Positions 52,291 through 61,178 are shown, numbered from the stretch's first letter. The stretch is DNA of 61,178 bases from Vibrio owensii CAIM 1854 = LMG 25443 (GCF_000817815.1 NZ_JPRD01000066.1:1-61178); one strand, 5' to 3'. Numbers and translations: made by a program. Notes: a model not told the origin generated them from the letters alone.

Positions 52291-54396
52291 TCAGTACTTG
52301 AACTGAATTGTCGCCATGTAGTTTCGGCCCTCGCCTATCACTACACCGCTAGCTCCTTCTTGTTTACTGTTGGTGCTACCACCACCTGCTAGGTAGTCAG
52401 TATCAAACACGTTTTCAACATTGAAACGAGCCACAATATCTAAGTTCTCATCATACTTGTGTGTGTACGCAACGCCCATATCAATACGTGCATACCCATC
52501 TTTCTTAAATGTGTTCGCTGCGTCTCCGTAGCGCTCACCTTCATAAATCAGGCCTAGGTTAACATCAGTGTTGCTCTGCACTTTGTAACGAGACCAAACA
52601 CTTGCTGAAAACTCTGGAACGTCCGCTGGACGGTTACCTTTGTAATCCGCACTCTCAGTGATTTCTGCATCTAGGTACATTGCAGAAGCCGTTAGCGAAA
52701 GTTCCTCAGTCACAAAACCTTGCGCTAGGATTTCCGCACCGCGGTGTACTTGCTCACCATCTTGAGTCTTCTTGTACATCACCTTGTTGTCAGAGTTAAC
52801 GCCGTCTTCAACATCTAATGCGATATTTTCTAGAGTGATGTCAAACACAGCACCAGAAAGAAGCAGGCGTTCATCGAACAGTTCCCATTTAGTACCCACT
52901 TCATAAGAGATACCGCGTTCTGCTTCTAGCTCTTCACCATCGTTTGTATAAGGTTTAGTGCTGCTAGAACTTACTTCTCCCTGTGGCATAAAGCTTTCAG
53001 AATATTGAACGTAAATAGAACCGTTACTCGCTGGGTGAAAAATCACACCTAACTTTGGTGACACTTGGCTTTCCGTCAGAGTATCACTACGCTTTTCATC
53101 GTAACGAACACCTGCAAGCACTTGCCAGTGATCGTTAATCGTCATCATGTTTTGCGCGTAGATACCCCAAGTATCGTACTCAGATGTAGACTCTTTTACT
53201 TTTCCTGAATAGTCAGGGCGAGGAACAGTCTGACCAGGTTCAATTTCTACTGTTGAGTAGTATTCTTGAAAACGGTCATATTTGTAGTCTAAATAGTTAG
53301 CTCCAATCAAAAATGTGTTTTCACTACCAAGTAGAGAAAAGTCTGTGGTCACATCTAAATACGCCGTATCAAATACCCAATTATCTGTACGTTCATTTCC
53401 AGAATGAATGATCTTGTTATCTTGATCGTATTTACTGAAACTCGGATAAGATTCCACATCAAAACGCTCGAAATCTTGACGGTTATAGCCCGCTTTTACG
53501 TTAACGCTGTCCGTCACCTGTGCATTGATGTCGATGCCGTAGTTTTCTACGTCATTGTCGATCTCTGACCATTGTGCATCCCAGATGTACTTATCACCGC
53601 GAACGGCTTTGCCATCGACAATGTAAGCACCTGAATCAACGCTACCGTCATCTTTTGTACGGTCATAGTGCGCTGAGACCATGATGTTTTCAGTGATATC
53701 GTATTCCACCACCAAACCACCCACTACGCGGTCAGTTTGTGGTTCCGTACCATCACCGTATTTACGCCATGAGCCGTAGCTTTCTTTTGCAAGAATGGCA
53801 CGAGCACGCAACGTTTGTTCTTCATTCAACGAACCACTGACATCAAGTACAGTTCGTGAATGGTCATCTGAACCTATATCTTGACTCAGGCTCGCGTGAG
53901 TTTCTGTTGTTGGTTTCTTCGAAACCATGTTCACAAGACCACCTGGTTCTGACTTACCGTAAAGTAGACCTGATGGACCTTTAAGAACTTCAACACGCTC
54001 TAAAAGCTCAATTGGTTGACGGTAGTGTGACCAATGCTGACGACCATCACGTAGGAAGCCATCTGAGCTGCTCAGTTCAAAACCACGTAGCGAGAAACGT
54101 TCGCGGTTACGGCTTGTACCGCCCGCACTAACACTCGCGTCATTTTGTAGAACTTCACCTAACGTGCTTGCACGCTGCTCATCGATTACCGCTTCATCAA
54201 TCACAGCAACTTGTCCTGGAGTTTCCAGTTGCGTCATTTCCATGCGCATTGCTGTTGTATTCGTATCTGCTTTGTAACCGAATTCACGACCTTCTACGAC
54301 TAGGTGCTCATCCGTATTTTGAACTTCTGCCACTGCTGGTGCCGCTAACACCGCGCCGATCACTAATGCCAATTGGCTCTTAGAAAACATACCCAT
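52291..54396 (-). CDS. TonB-dependent siderophore receptor
   Basis: A 701-residue outer-membrane receptor with a signal peptide ending APAVAE and a plug domain (TPGQVAVIDEAVIDEQRAST, GFELSSSDGFLRDGRQ, RVEVLKGPSGLLYGKSEPGG). A 22-strand barrel follows, with typical end features (GYARIDMGVAYTHKY, FNVENVFDTDYLAGGG, ATIQFKY). The plug motifs place it with FhuE/FpvA-type ferric-siderophore receptors; the ligand is unknown. It heads the DUF3450-ttpC-exbBD-tonB-TPR cluster and has a Fur-like site 70 bases before its start. Confidence 0.93.
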   Translation of the reverse strand: MGMFSKSQLALVIGAVLAAPAVAEVQNTDEHLVVEGREFGYKADTNTTAMRMEMTQLETPGQVAVIDEAVIDEQRASTLGEVLQNDASVSAGGTSRNRERFSLRGFELSSSDGFLRDGRQHWSHYRQPIELLERVEVLKGPSGLLYGKSEPGGLVNMVSKKPTTETHASLSQDIGSDDHSRTVLDVSGSLNEEQTLRARAILAKESYGSWRKYGDGTEPQTDRVVGGLVVEYDITENIMVSAHYDRTKDDGSVDSGAYIVDGKAVRGDKYIWDAQWSEIDNDVENYGIDINAQVTDSVNVKAGYNRQDFERFDVESYPSFSKYDQDNKIIHSGNERTDNWVFDTAYLDVTTDFSLLGSENTFLIGANYLDYKYDRFQEYYSTVEIEPGQTVPRPDYSGKVKESTSEYDTWGIYAQNMMTINDHWQVLAGVRYDEKRSDTLTESQVSPKLGVIFHPASNGSIYVQYSESFMPQGEVSSSSTKPYTNDGEELEAERGISYEVGTKWELFDERLLLSGAVFDITLENIALDVEDGVNSDNKVMYKKTQDGEQVHRGAEILAQGFVTEELSLTASAMYLDAEITESADYKGNRPADVPEFSASVWSRYKVQSNTDVNLGLIYEGERYGDAANTFKKDGYARIDMGVAYTHKYDENLDIVARFNVENVFDTDYLAGGGSTNSKQEGASGVVIGEGRNYMATIQFKY

Positions 54397-54466
54397 TCAC
54401 TCCGATTATTGGGTAGCACATAACTGCTATGTGATTCCCTCTTATTTATTTCGCGAGTGAATATAA

Positions 54467-54505
54467 GTGATAACTATTCCTATTTGCATTAAATTTACAT
54501 TCTTT
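54467..54505. promoter_or_regulatory. Fur-like operator upstream of the TonB receptor operon
   Basis: Begins GTGATAACTATTCCTATTTG and is 33/39 identical to the element before the PepSY operon (46206-46244). Likely binding site for Fur or a related metal regulator; repression when metal is plentiful would be expected. Confidence 0.65.
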
Positions 54506-54596
54506 GCATTCGTAAAGTTTTGTAAAGCGCTAAAGGGTCATACTCGCCGATAATCGAGATCCAGATCACATTAAATCAGCACTTTTGACATGGATT

Positions 54597-55970
54597 TTAC
54601 TGTCTAAAAAGTAATGTCACTGCAAGCCCACCTTCTGAACGATTACTTGCAACGGCTTTCCCACCCATCATTCGCATGGACTCTTTTACAATGGCCAACC
54701 CCAGACCGTAACCACCCAACTTTTTGTCTCGAGAAGCATCCAATCGAGTGAACGGATCAAAAATATCTGTCAGTTTATCTTGTGGGATGCCAGGACCATT
54801 GTCGGCTATCGTCACAGCCAAATAGCTGTGCTTGTCCGTTGTTTTGTTTGCTAGAGAAACATCTATCTGAGCTGACTTACCGGCATACTTAATGGCATTG
54901 CCAATCAAATTGTTCAAACAACGCACCACTAACGTATCGTCACATTGCGCTTTTGTTCTTGTCGCCTCAGAAACAAATGTGAGGTTTTGCTGTATCTGCA
55001 AATCGATTTTGCAGCGCTCGACTTGAGGCGCCAGTAGCACTTCTAAATCGCTGCGTTTTAATTCCGTATCGTAGCGAGCATTCTCTAAACGGCTGAATTC
55101 CAAGATTTCACCAATAAGATGGTTCAGCTCATTGGCCTCTTCTTCCATACGCGTCACTAAGGTTTGTTCATTTTCCCCTACTCGCTTACGCAATAGGTGT
55201 AACACTAAGTTTTGGCGCGCTAATGGTGTACGTAACTCATGGGAAACATCACGAATCAAGCTACGCTGCTTTTCAGCAAGAGAATGAATCTCTTTTGTCA
55301 TGTGGTCGAAGTCTTGCGCCAGCTCGTTAAACTCTCGAGTGTTCGACTTAAGCTCATCCACCACACTGACGTTGAAGTCACCATTCGAAAGTCTTTTACT
55401 TGCTTCTCTTAAGCGGTCCAATGGTTGCTGTAAGTTCCGTGCCATCAACAAAGAGAACAGCGCCAAAATGACCGCCGCAATCACAACCTTTAATACAGAG
55501 AAATAAAGGATGAAATCATGAGCGGGGTGCAAACGATGAGGCAACTGAATCACTAGGCTGTTGTTTCCGACAAGAGGAATATTGAATATCGGACGACTTA
55601 CTCGGCCTTCCAGTTGTTCGTCCAAACGTCGCTTAAATTTCAACTTGAATTCAAAGTGCGGGTGCATCAAACGGTGTGTAAGAGGACGCAGATTTTCGTC
55701 AAGTACAAACAAGTAAAAGTGCTGTGCATTCGCCCAATCGGCCAACTCGTCCATGTCGCCTTCTTCGATCAACACATTAGCTTGATGTGCTAAGTCCAAC
55801 ATTTCAGTCTTTACACTAGCAGGCACCTTTAACATGGCTTTGACTAGGGCTTGTTCAGCAACCGCTTGAACGGCTAAGATGCTAATGACGATAGCCGTCA
55901 TGTAACTGAAAAGCTGAAATGCGAGGCTGTCTCTTCGTTTCACAAAGTAGGATGGACACACAAATCGCAT
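54597..55970 (-). CDS. CpxA-like sensor histidine kinase
   Basis: A 457-residue kinase. Helix near residues 25-45, a periplasmic domain of about 115 residues, a second helix (VLKVVIAAVILALFSLLMA), HAMP, H-box RDVSHELRTPLARQNLVLHL and ATPase motifs NLIGNAIKYAG, DNGPGI and GGYGLGLAI. Length and order resemble CpxA/RstB. It overlaps its regulator by one base. The closeness to the TonB receptor suggests sensing of envelope or metal conditions, but the stimulus is unknown. Confidence 0.9.
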   Translation of the reverse strand: MRFVCPSYFVKRRDSLAFQLFSYMTAIVISILAVQAVAEQALVKAMLKVPASVKTEMLDLAHQANVLIEEGDMDELADWANAQHFYLFVLDENLRPLTHRLMHPHFEFKLKFKRRLDEQLEGRVSRPIFNIPLVGNNSLVIQLPHRLHPAHDFILYFSVLKVVIAAVILALFSLLMARNLQQPLDRLREASKRLSNGDFNVSVVDELKSNTREFNELAQDFDHMTKEIHSLAEKQRSLIRDVSHELRTPLARQNLVLHLLRKRVGENEQTLVTRMEEEANELNHLIGEILEFSRLENARYDTELKRSDLEVLLAPQVERCKIDLQIQQNLTFVSEATRTKAQCDDTLVVRCLNNLIGNAIKYAGKSAQIDVSLANKTTDKHSYLAVTIADNGPGIPQDKLTDIFDPFTRLDASRDKKLGGYGLGLAIVKESMRMMGGKAVASNRSEGGLAVTLLFRQ

Positions 55971-56635
55971 TAGCCAGTCACAGCCTCTAAGTAGCTATAA
56001 CCTTTACCACGAAACGTTTTGATGTGCTGTTTGGATAAACCCGCTTCTACCAATTTACGTCGAATATTACTGATGTGCATATCCAGATTTCGATCAAACG
56101 GGCTCAGTTCCTTTTTAAGGACTTTTGTTTGTAATTCCGCTTTAGAGATCACGACACCTTGGTTTTTTACGAGGTAACTCAACAGCTCTGCTTCCGTTCC
56201 TGTTAAAGGTAGACTGTCTAACTGATCACTAATGCTCTGTACCGTAGAACACATCGCCTGTCTCTGGCGCTCCAAGCCAACCCGGCGAAGAATGGCTTTG
56301 ATTCTCATCAAGAGTTCCGAGACGTTAAATGGCTTACCAATGTACTGATCCGCACCAGCTTGATAACCGTCTAACATCGAGTTCTCATCATTTAAGGCTG
56401 TAAGCATCAAAATGGGGGTAGCAAAGCGTTGGCAAATGCGACGAGCGACTTGCATACCGTTTAGATTCGGTAGCATCACATCGAGAAGTACAAGGTCAAC
56501 GGGTGTTTTTTCCATATACTGCAATGCGCTTTCTCCGCAATGAACAGAGGAGACGATATAGCCTTCTTCTTGCAATACGGTTTCCAACAATTCACACAAA
56601 GGAACGTCATCATCTACGATCAAAACTCGAGACAT
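55970..56635 (-). CDS. CpxR-like OmpR-family response regulator
   Basis: A 221-residue regulator: receiver with Asp in LLDVMLPNLNG and Lys in IGKPFN, and a winged-helix DNA-binding domain ending LSPFDRNLDMHISNIRRKL and FRGKGYSYL. The LSPFDR...DMHIS segment closely resembles CpxR. First gene of the two-gene operon; targets may include the adjacent receptor. Confidence 0.92.
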   Translation of the reverse strand: MSRVLIVDDDVPLCELLETVLQEEGYIVSSVHCGESALQYMEKTPVDLVLLDVMLPNLNGMQVARRICQRFATPILMLTALNDENSMLDGYQAGADQYIGKPFNVSELLMRIKAILRRVGLERQRQAMCSTVQSISDQLDSLPLTGTEAELLSYLVKNQGVVISKAELQTKVLKKELSPFDRNLDMHISNIRRKLVEAGLSKQHIKTFRGKGYSYLEAVTG

Positions 56636-56733
56636 TGCACACCACCACTTAAATAAAAATGGTTCGCATTCTATTACTCATTTGCAGATTAAACAACCAT
56701 AGTTTTTAAGGTTTTTGCCCAAAAAACAAGCGT

Positions 56734-56759
56734 AAAAAAAGCCCACTTTTCAGCAGGCT
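56734..56759 (-). terminator. Terminator of the ldh pseudogene
   Basis: Seven-base-pair stem with two G-U pairs (56740-56746 with 56753-56759); minus-strand T7 follows. Confidence 0.75.
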
Positions 56760-56796
56760 CTCTCTTGCAATATTCAGTATGTTTTACTCTTTTAAA

Positions 56797-57749
56797 TCAG
56801 CACTTTAATCTGGTTACCTTTGCAACATCTTCAACTATTCCCCTCAGGTTGCTGCTGATGGAGTGAAGTGTTTCTAGTTCTTCTTCAGAAAATGGATGGG
56901 TAAGCACTGACTCCGCGCCTTTTTTGCCAACGATTGTAGGTAAACTGATCACGACGCCTTCAACGCCATATTGCCCCGACATCATGGTACCGACAGGGAG
57001 AACTGAGCGCTCATTAATTTTGATAGCCTGAATGATGCGGAACACACTTGCTGCGATACCATGAACCGTATTTTGCTTACGACGGAAAATCTCATATCCT
57101 GCCTGTTTTACCGCTTCAAGCAGTTCGTCGGCATCAATACGCTCTATCTTATTGGCATCACAATAGAAATCTGCTGGTTGGCCCGCGATGGAAATCAAAC
57201 TCTTAGGCGTGAAACAGTTACTGCCATGCTCTCCGAGAACATAACCAAAGATGTTCTTAGGATCTAAATCGACACGACTTGCCACAATACTCATCAAGCG
57301 AGCAGTATCAATTACACAACCACTGCTGATCACTTTGTTGTTCTCAAAGCCAGTATTGGTAGCGATAAAGTGAGCTACGATATCGCATGGGTTGGAGACA
57401 ACGATAAGCGTAGCATTTGGTGCAACTCGCTCAACTTTACGAGCAATCTCAACACCAATTTTGGCATTGATTTCAGCAATATCGATACGGGTCTGGCCTT
57501 GCTTGATTTGCGCACCAGCAGTGATGACGACAATATCCGCTCCTAAAAGATCAAGGTAATCGTCAGTAGGAATGATCTGAGTGTTTTTTGAGAAGGTCAG
57601 TGTGCGGTATGTCGAAAATCGAATACCTCACCTTCGGCACGTTCTAAGTTTTGATCCAGTAGAACCAATTCACTCACGCTGCCCATAGTCAGCAGGTAAT
57701 TACATACCCCAACCCCGACGGCTCCAGCACCAATGACACCGATTTTCAT
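56797..57749 (-). pseudogene. L-lactate/2-hydroxycarboxylate dehydrogenase, frameshifted
   Basis: From an ATG (57747-57749) behind a good GGGAGAG, the frame reads MKIGVIGAGAVGVGVCNYLL... to EVFDFRHTA. It then meets a stop, while the +1 frame continues LTFSKNTQIIPTDDYLDLLGAD, ITAGAQIKQGQTR, SNPCDIVAHF, and on to FGYVLGEHGSN and the C-terminus. The total of 953 bases is one short of 318 codons, so a single-base deletion near 57601-57605 explains the break. The LDH/MDH fold and catalytic His (GEHG) are intact. The specificity loop has AGAQIKQGQ rather than the NQKPGE of lactate dehydrogenases, closer to L-2-hydroxyisocaproate dehydrogenase. An intact D-lactate dehydrogenase lies 1.7 kb away. Confidence 0.85.
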
Positions 57750-58021
57750 ACTTCTCTCCCTGATAATAAAACGAAGCTCTCACTTTGTGTCCACCTTAAA
57801 AGCAGGGGGCATGAGAGCACAAAAGTCCTATTGCGTAATTTGACTCAGAATTCCGACCCAAACCAGTATTTCTCTGCTTGATGACGTTTGAATGATGAAA
57901 AATTCGTCTTTATATATGCATCAATAGGCGCTGTTTTAGATTCCCTCGTACATTTGCGCTCTATTTTCAGAAAGAAAAAAGAGTACAATTCTGTGTAGTT
58001 TCTTATTGAGAATAGACGTAT

Positions 58022-58729
58022 ATGACAACGCTATTGATTGGCCACCGAGGTGTGGCAGGTAAGTTCCCTGAAAACACGAAAGTCAGCGTTCAAGCGGCGA
58101 TCGATTTAGGGTTAAATTGGGTTGAAGTCGACGTACAACCGACCAAAGACAATGTACTAGTAGTTTGCCATGATCACACCGTGAACCGCTGTAGCAACGG
58201 TAAAGGTCGAGTTGACCAAATGACATTATCTGAGCTCAAAGCGTTAGATTTTGGTCGTTGGTTCAGCGATGAATTCGCCAATGAATCCATCATGACACTG
58301 TCTGAACTCCTAGAGCTTGCTGCAGAAAATGACCTAAACCTTAACATCGAGGTTAAAGTAGATCATCACTCTGCCAATGACGTTGCTCAAATGATGGCTC
58401 AAACTCTTCTAGACGGTCCTTTACCTAAAGAACGCATACTTTTATCAAGCTTTAGTCATGACGTCATTAGAGCACTACACAAGCATTGTGAGGGTTATCG
58501 ACTAGGTGTGCTGAGTGAATTCTTTACTCGAAAAGACCGATTGTTGCTCGAAGAAGTTGATGCCTACAGCTGTAACCTCAATATTAACTGGGTTCGCTCA
58601 CGCCAAATCAATAAGCTACAACAAGCAGGCTATAAGGTGATGTGTTACACAGTGAACAATCCCAACAAACTAAAACATCTGCCAATCTTGGATGGCATCT
58701 TTAGTGACCATCCAAGTCGTTTTATGTAG
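58022..58729 (+). CDS. ugpQ: Glycerophosphodiester phosphodiesterase
   Basis: A 235-residue cytosolic enzyme (no signal peptide) that releases glycerol-3-phosphate and an alcohol from glycerophosphodiesters. GHRGVAGKFPENT, WVEVDVQPTKDNVLVVCHDHTVNRC and LNIEVKV supply the catalytic His pair and metal-binding acidic residues. Short, UgpQ-like length. The 272-bp gap before it holds the divergent promoters with the ldh pseudogene; I saw no other signal there. Confidence 0.92.
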   Translation: MTTLLIGHRGVAGKFPENTKVSVQAAIDLGLNWVEVDVQPTKDNVLVVCHDHTVNRCSNGKGRVDQMTLSELKALDFGRWFSDEFANESIMTLSELLELAAENDLNLNIEVKVDHHSANDVAQMMAQTLLDGPLPKERILLSSFSHDVIRALHKHCEGYRLGVLSEFFTRKDRLLLEEVDAYSCNLNINWVRSRQINKLQQAGYKVMCYTVNNPNKLKHLPILDGIFSDHPSRFM

Positions 58730-58758
58730 TAGCTTAGATGTCGATATTGGGAGCTCCA

Positions 58759-59241
58759 TTACCATTCAATAGTAATTGGGGTTCCCATTTTGACTAGCTT
58801 GATAAATTCGTCCATTTCTTCGTTAGTAATGGCAATGCAACCGTTAGTCCAATCGAAACTTTGAATAAATTGAGGTGATTGAGTCTCACCATTTTTAAGA
58901 CCGTGAATTTTGATCTCGCCGCCAGGTGACACACCTCTTCGATGCGCTTCCAAACGATCAATCGCGTCAGGGTAACTAATATGCACAGAGCGATAGAAAG
59001 CAGAATCGTTGATCACGTAATCTAACGTGTAATCACCTTCTGGAGTTCTATTGTCACCCTCTTCTTGCTTGTGCCCTTTTGGATTCGCACCCAATGCGAT
59101 GCGATACTCTTTAACGACCTCGCCATTCTCCATCAGGTACATCCTACGCTTCGACTTATCAACTTTTACCAAGTCGACCGCTGCGTGAGCACCAGACACA
59201 AACGTACAACACAAGATCAAAGACAACCATTTTACTGACAT
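58759..59241 (-). CDS. YkuD-domain L,D-transpeptidase-like protein, exported
   Basis: A 160-residue precursor (signal MSVKWLSLILCCTFVSGAHA). The YkuD domain has LVKVDKSKRRMYLMENG, ALGANPKGHKQEEGDNRTPEG, IKIHGLKNG (catalytic-site His) and DWTNGCIAIT (nucleophile Cys), the YafK/ErfK pattern. These act on peptidoglycan or its protein cross-links in the periplasm. The start at 59241 is preferred because it gives a clean signal; eight acidic/neutral residues would precede it otherwise. Confidence 0.9.
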   Translation of the reverse strand: MSVKWLSLILCCTFVSGAHAAVDLVKVDKSKRRMYLMENGEVVKEYRIALGANPKGHKQEEGDNRTPEGDYTLDYVINDSAFYRSVHISYPDAIDRLEAHRRGVSPGGEIKIHGLKNGETQSPQFIQSFDWTNGCIAITNEEMDEFIKLVKMGTPITIEW

Positions 59242-59417
59242 CGCCAGAACGCCTAACTCATCCACTTAAGGGGAACACAAAAAAGAGCAACCATGCTAGT
59301 CAGATGGTCACACTAAAGCAAACTTAATGTGTGCAAATTTAACTACTCATTACACTAAAATTGGCTTACTTTATAAGGAGATTACTTTACAAATTCAGCA
59401 CAAATAGAGAGGGTATT

Positions 59418-60413
59418 ATGCTCAACATTGCTTTTTTCAGTGCAAAATCCTATGACGAAGCCTCTTTCAACAAAATCAAAAACAACCGAGACTTCGAATT
59501 TCACTATCATGATTTTAGATTAACGTCTAAAACTGCAAAAATGGCACAGGGTTGCGAGGTTGTCTGCGCCTTTGTAAACGATGACTTGTCTGCCCCGGTT
59601 CTAAAACAACTTTCCATTGGCGGCACGAAACTGATCGCGATGCGTTGTGCAGGTTTCGACAAGGTCGATTTGGAAGCAGCGAAAGAACTCGGTTTACAAG
59701 TTGTCCGCGTTCCTGCTTATTCACCAGAAGCTGTGGCGGAGCACACTGTCGGTATGATGATGTGTCTGAATCGACGCTTGCATAAAGCTTACCAGCGCAC
59801 TCGTGACGCAAACTTCAACCTAGAAGGTCTAGTCGGCTTTAACTTTTATGGCAAGACTGTTGGTGTCGTAGGGACAGGTAAGATAGGTATCGCCACCATG
59901 CGCATCTTTAAAGGGCTGGGGATGGAAGTTCTTTGTTACGACCCATATGAAAACCCTCTTGCGTTGGAGATGGGCGCGCGTTACTGCTCTCTTGAAGAGA
60001 TCTATGCTAACGCAGATATCATCTCGCTACATTGTCCAATGAGTGAAGAAAACTACCACCTGTTGAATGAGAATGCATTCTCGCAAATGAAAGACGGTGT
60101 AATGATCATCAACACTAGCCGCGGCGAACTGCTTGATTCTGTTGCAGCGATTGAGGCGCTAAAACAAGGCAAAATCGGAGCTTTGGGCTTGGATGTGTAC
60201 GACAATGAAAAAGACCTGTTCTTCCAAGACAAATCCAATGATGTGATTGTCGATGACGTGTTCCGTCGCTTATCTGCATGTCACAACGTACTATTCACTG
60301 GACACCAAGCGTTCTTGACTCATGAAGCCCTCAACAACATCGCATCTGTGACCCTAAGTAACGTAGAAGCCTTCTTTAAGGGCACTCCTTCAGGTAATGA
60401 GCTGATCAACTAA
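59418..60413 (+). CDS. ldhA: D-lactate dehydrogenase (NAD-dependent, fermentative)
   Basis: A 331-residue 2-hydroxyacid dehydrogenase reducing pyruvate to D-lactate. Features: MRCAGFDKVDL, NAD motif VGVVGTGKIG, catalytic Arg in INTSRGELLD, Glu in GLDVYDNEKDLFFQD, His in LFTGHQAFLT. GAGAGGG precedes the ATG at 59418; the upstream 19 codons in frame are not used. Length and sequence match LdhA. It may compensate for the broken L-type enzyme nearby. Confidence 0.94.
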   Translation: MLNIAFFSAKSYDEASFNKIKNNRDFEFHYHDFRLTSKTAKMAQGCEVVCAFVNDDLSAPVLKQLSIGGTKLIAMRCAGFDKVDLEAAKELGLQVVRVPAYSPEAVAEHTVGMMMCLNRRLHKAYQRTRDANFNLEGLVGFNFYGKTVGVVGTGKIGIATMRIFKGLGMEVLCYDPYENPLALEMGARYCSLEEIYANADIISLHCPMSEENYHLLNENAFSQMKDGVMIINTSRGELLDSVAAIEALKQGKIGALGLDVYDNEKDLFFQDKSNDVIVDDVFRRLSACHNVLFTGHQAFLTHEALNNIASVTLSNVEAFFKGTPSGNELIN

Positions 60414-60498
60414 AATCGGCAGATCGAGCAGTATAGTAGAGCGTAGAATTTCAGCTATGCTATACTCCTCGACCATTAAAAATTTGAGCCCAATTACC

Positions 60499-60855
60499 AT
60501 GAGCATAAAAACTGATATTCAAAAGCTGCACAACCGTTTAGATAATTGCCAACGCAAATTGGATGCGGCGCGATCTCGTGGTGATCACGAAATGATTACT
60601 AAGTTCACGAATGAAGTTGATGACTTAACGAAGAAGCTGAATCAACTTAAGCACAAGCAAACATACGAGCTAAACAAAGAACGTAAGAGCCTGCTTGATA
60701 TGCCATTCTCTCGTGAAATCACTAAAGCAGAACAAGCAGATATCGGCAAGCTTAAGAAGCGTGTACGCGGCCTAGTTATCGTTCACCCATTGACAAAAGT
60801 GGGTAAAGAATTGCGCCTAGACGTAATGACAGGTTTTGCTCCAAAAGAGTTCTAA
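60499..60855 (+). CDS. yibL: YibL family ribosome-associated protein
   Basis: A 118-residue, basic, helical protein (MSIKTDIQKLHNRLDNCQRKLDAARSRGD..., then HPLTKVGKELRLDVMTGFAPKEF) matching YibL/DUF2810. The family associates with the ribosome. The start is taken at 60499; the 14 codons before it lack a ribosome-binding site. Single gene with a strong terminator. Confidence 0.9.
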   Translation: MSIKTDIQKLHNRLDNCQRKLDAARSRGDHEMITKFTNEVDDLTKKLNQLKHKQTYELNKERKSLLDMPFSREITKAEQADIGKLKKRVRGLVIVHPLTKVGKELRLDVMTGFAPKEF

Positions 60856-60880
60856 TAACTCTATTAAGCAACGGATATTG

Positions 60881-60911
60881 AAAAGCCCAAGCAGCTAGCT
60901 TGGGCTTTTTT
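60881..60911 (+). terminator. Terminator after yibL
   Basis: Twelve-base-pair perfect stem (60881-60892 with 60898-60909), 5-base loop, T6 tail. Confidence 0.93.
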
Positions 60912-61040
60912 GTGCCTAAAGTTCATAAAGTTAAGCTTAGGGAAATCACCATTATAGATAATGAGTGACAGTGCAACCTGCTCAGTTTTCAAACTAATAG
61001 AAGATATAACATTAGACCACTTTCGAATGCTAAAAACGAC

Positions 61041-61070
61041 GAAAGCCCGCTGATTTTTCAGCGGGCTTTC
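61041..61070. terminator. Second, bidirectional-looking terminator
   Basis: Thirteen-base-pair perfect stem (61041-61053 with 61058-61070) with TTTT loop. No plus-strand gene lies between it and the yibL terminator; it may serve a gene entering from the right on the minus strand. Confidence 0.8.
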
Positions 61071-61178
61071 TATGTAGTGGCCTAGTTCGGAAATGCCTAG
61101 CCTAGGGTTGTGACTAACTGGAACTTAATGCAAATCCCGTCTAATTCACAAACGTCAGTGACCCGTCCTGATATAGGT
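61071..61178. other. Right edge, unassigned
   Basis: No ORF. The last 25 bases (ending GACCCGTCCTGATATAGGT) resemble from memory the terminal sequence of some IS3-family elements in vibrios, but the element, if present, lies outside the window. Confidence 0.2.

Noticed and set aside
1..61178. tRNA or rRNA genes
   Set aside because: I saw no cloverleaf with TTCRANY loop or rRNA-like stretch by eye; a tRNAscan run would settle it.

Overview
The window looks like a Vibrio chromosome segment, probably of the Harveyi clade (parahaemolyticus/alginolyticus/campbellii-like) and perhaps from the second chromosome. That assignment is inference. It rests on gene content: a TtpC-ExbB-ExbD-TonB-TPR energy-transduction cluster, NqrB, VicH-type H-NS, tnaA with a tnaC leader, a speA-speB pair, a multi-AGGA CsrB-type RNA, YggL, YibL, and an L-2-hydroxyglutarate oxidase beside a TAXI-type TRAP transporter. 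No sequence search was run, so all family names come from motifs and remembered family sequences.

Layout. 1-4.3 kb is an accessory block: the 3' end of an Rhs gene whose variable tip carries a CNF1/BLF1-like LSGC...H deamidase motif, an orphan membrane-active toxin tip with a membrane immunity candidate, two small unknown genes, a Hok/Gef-type small toxin with an RNA hairpin over its ribosome-binding site, and an H-NS gene. 4.6-8.7 kb holds a broken small gene, the tnaC-tnaA tryptophan catabolism operon, a solitary nqrB and a secreted cystatin-like protein. 8.7-19 kb is a coherent carboxylate module: TAXI receptor, fused TRAP permease and L-2-hydroxyglutarate oxidase behind a sigma-54 promoter, with a divergent DctB/DctD-like two-component pair about 2 kb away. 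BrnQ sits between them behind a leucine-rich leader peptide and competing RNA stems.

19-31.4 kb is mixed: 6-phospho-beta-glucosidase, PhoX phosphatase, YggL, an AraC regulator, a small unknown gene, a CsrB-like RNA (12 AGGA motifs), a LysR regulator, a TetR/metallo-beta-lactamase-fold divergon, RimK with a RimK-associated retropepsin-like protein, and a second MBL-fold enzyme. 31.5-39.6 kb has speA-speB behind a possible arginine-containing upstream ORF, an EmrD-like efflux pump, a lipoprotein form of oligopeptidase B, and a porin.

39.7-56.6 kb is a metal-acquisition region. A nine-gene operon (PepSY, DUF2271, DUF4198, small periplasmic protein, DUF6162-like, metal-binding protein, ATPase, permease, second binding protein) and an operon of TonB-dependent receptor, DUF3450, TtpC, ExbB, ExbD, TonB and TPR protein are preceded by nearly the same 39-bp Fur-like operator (33/39 identical). 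A CpxAR-like two-component pair lies just upstream of the receptor. The right end has a frameshifted L-lactate dehydrogenase-like pseudogene, a glycerophosphodiesterase, a YkuD-domain protein, D-lactate dehydrogenase and YibL, then two terminators and an unassigned edge that may be the start of an insertion sequence.

The most interesting candidates are the Rhs-linked CNF-like toxin tip, the sigma-54-controlled 2-hydroxyglutarate transport/oxidation module, the BrnQ leader with switchable stems, the paired Fur-like operators, the proline-less TnaC, and the orphan nqrB.
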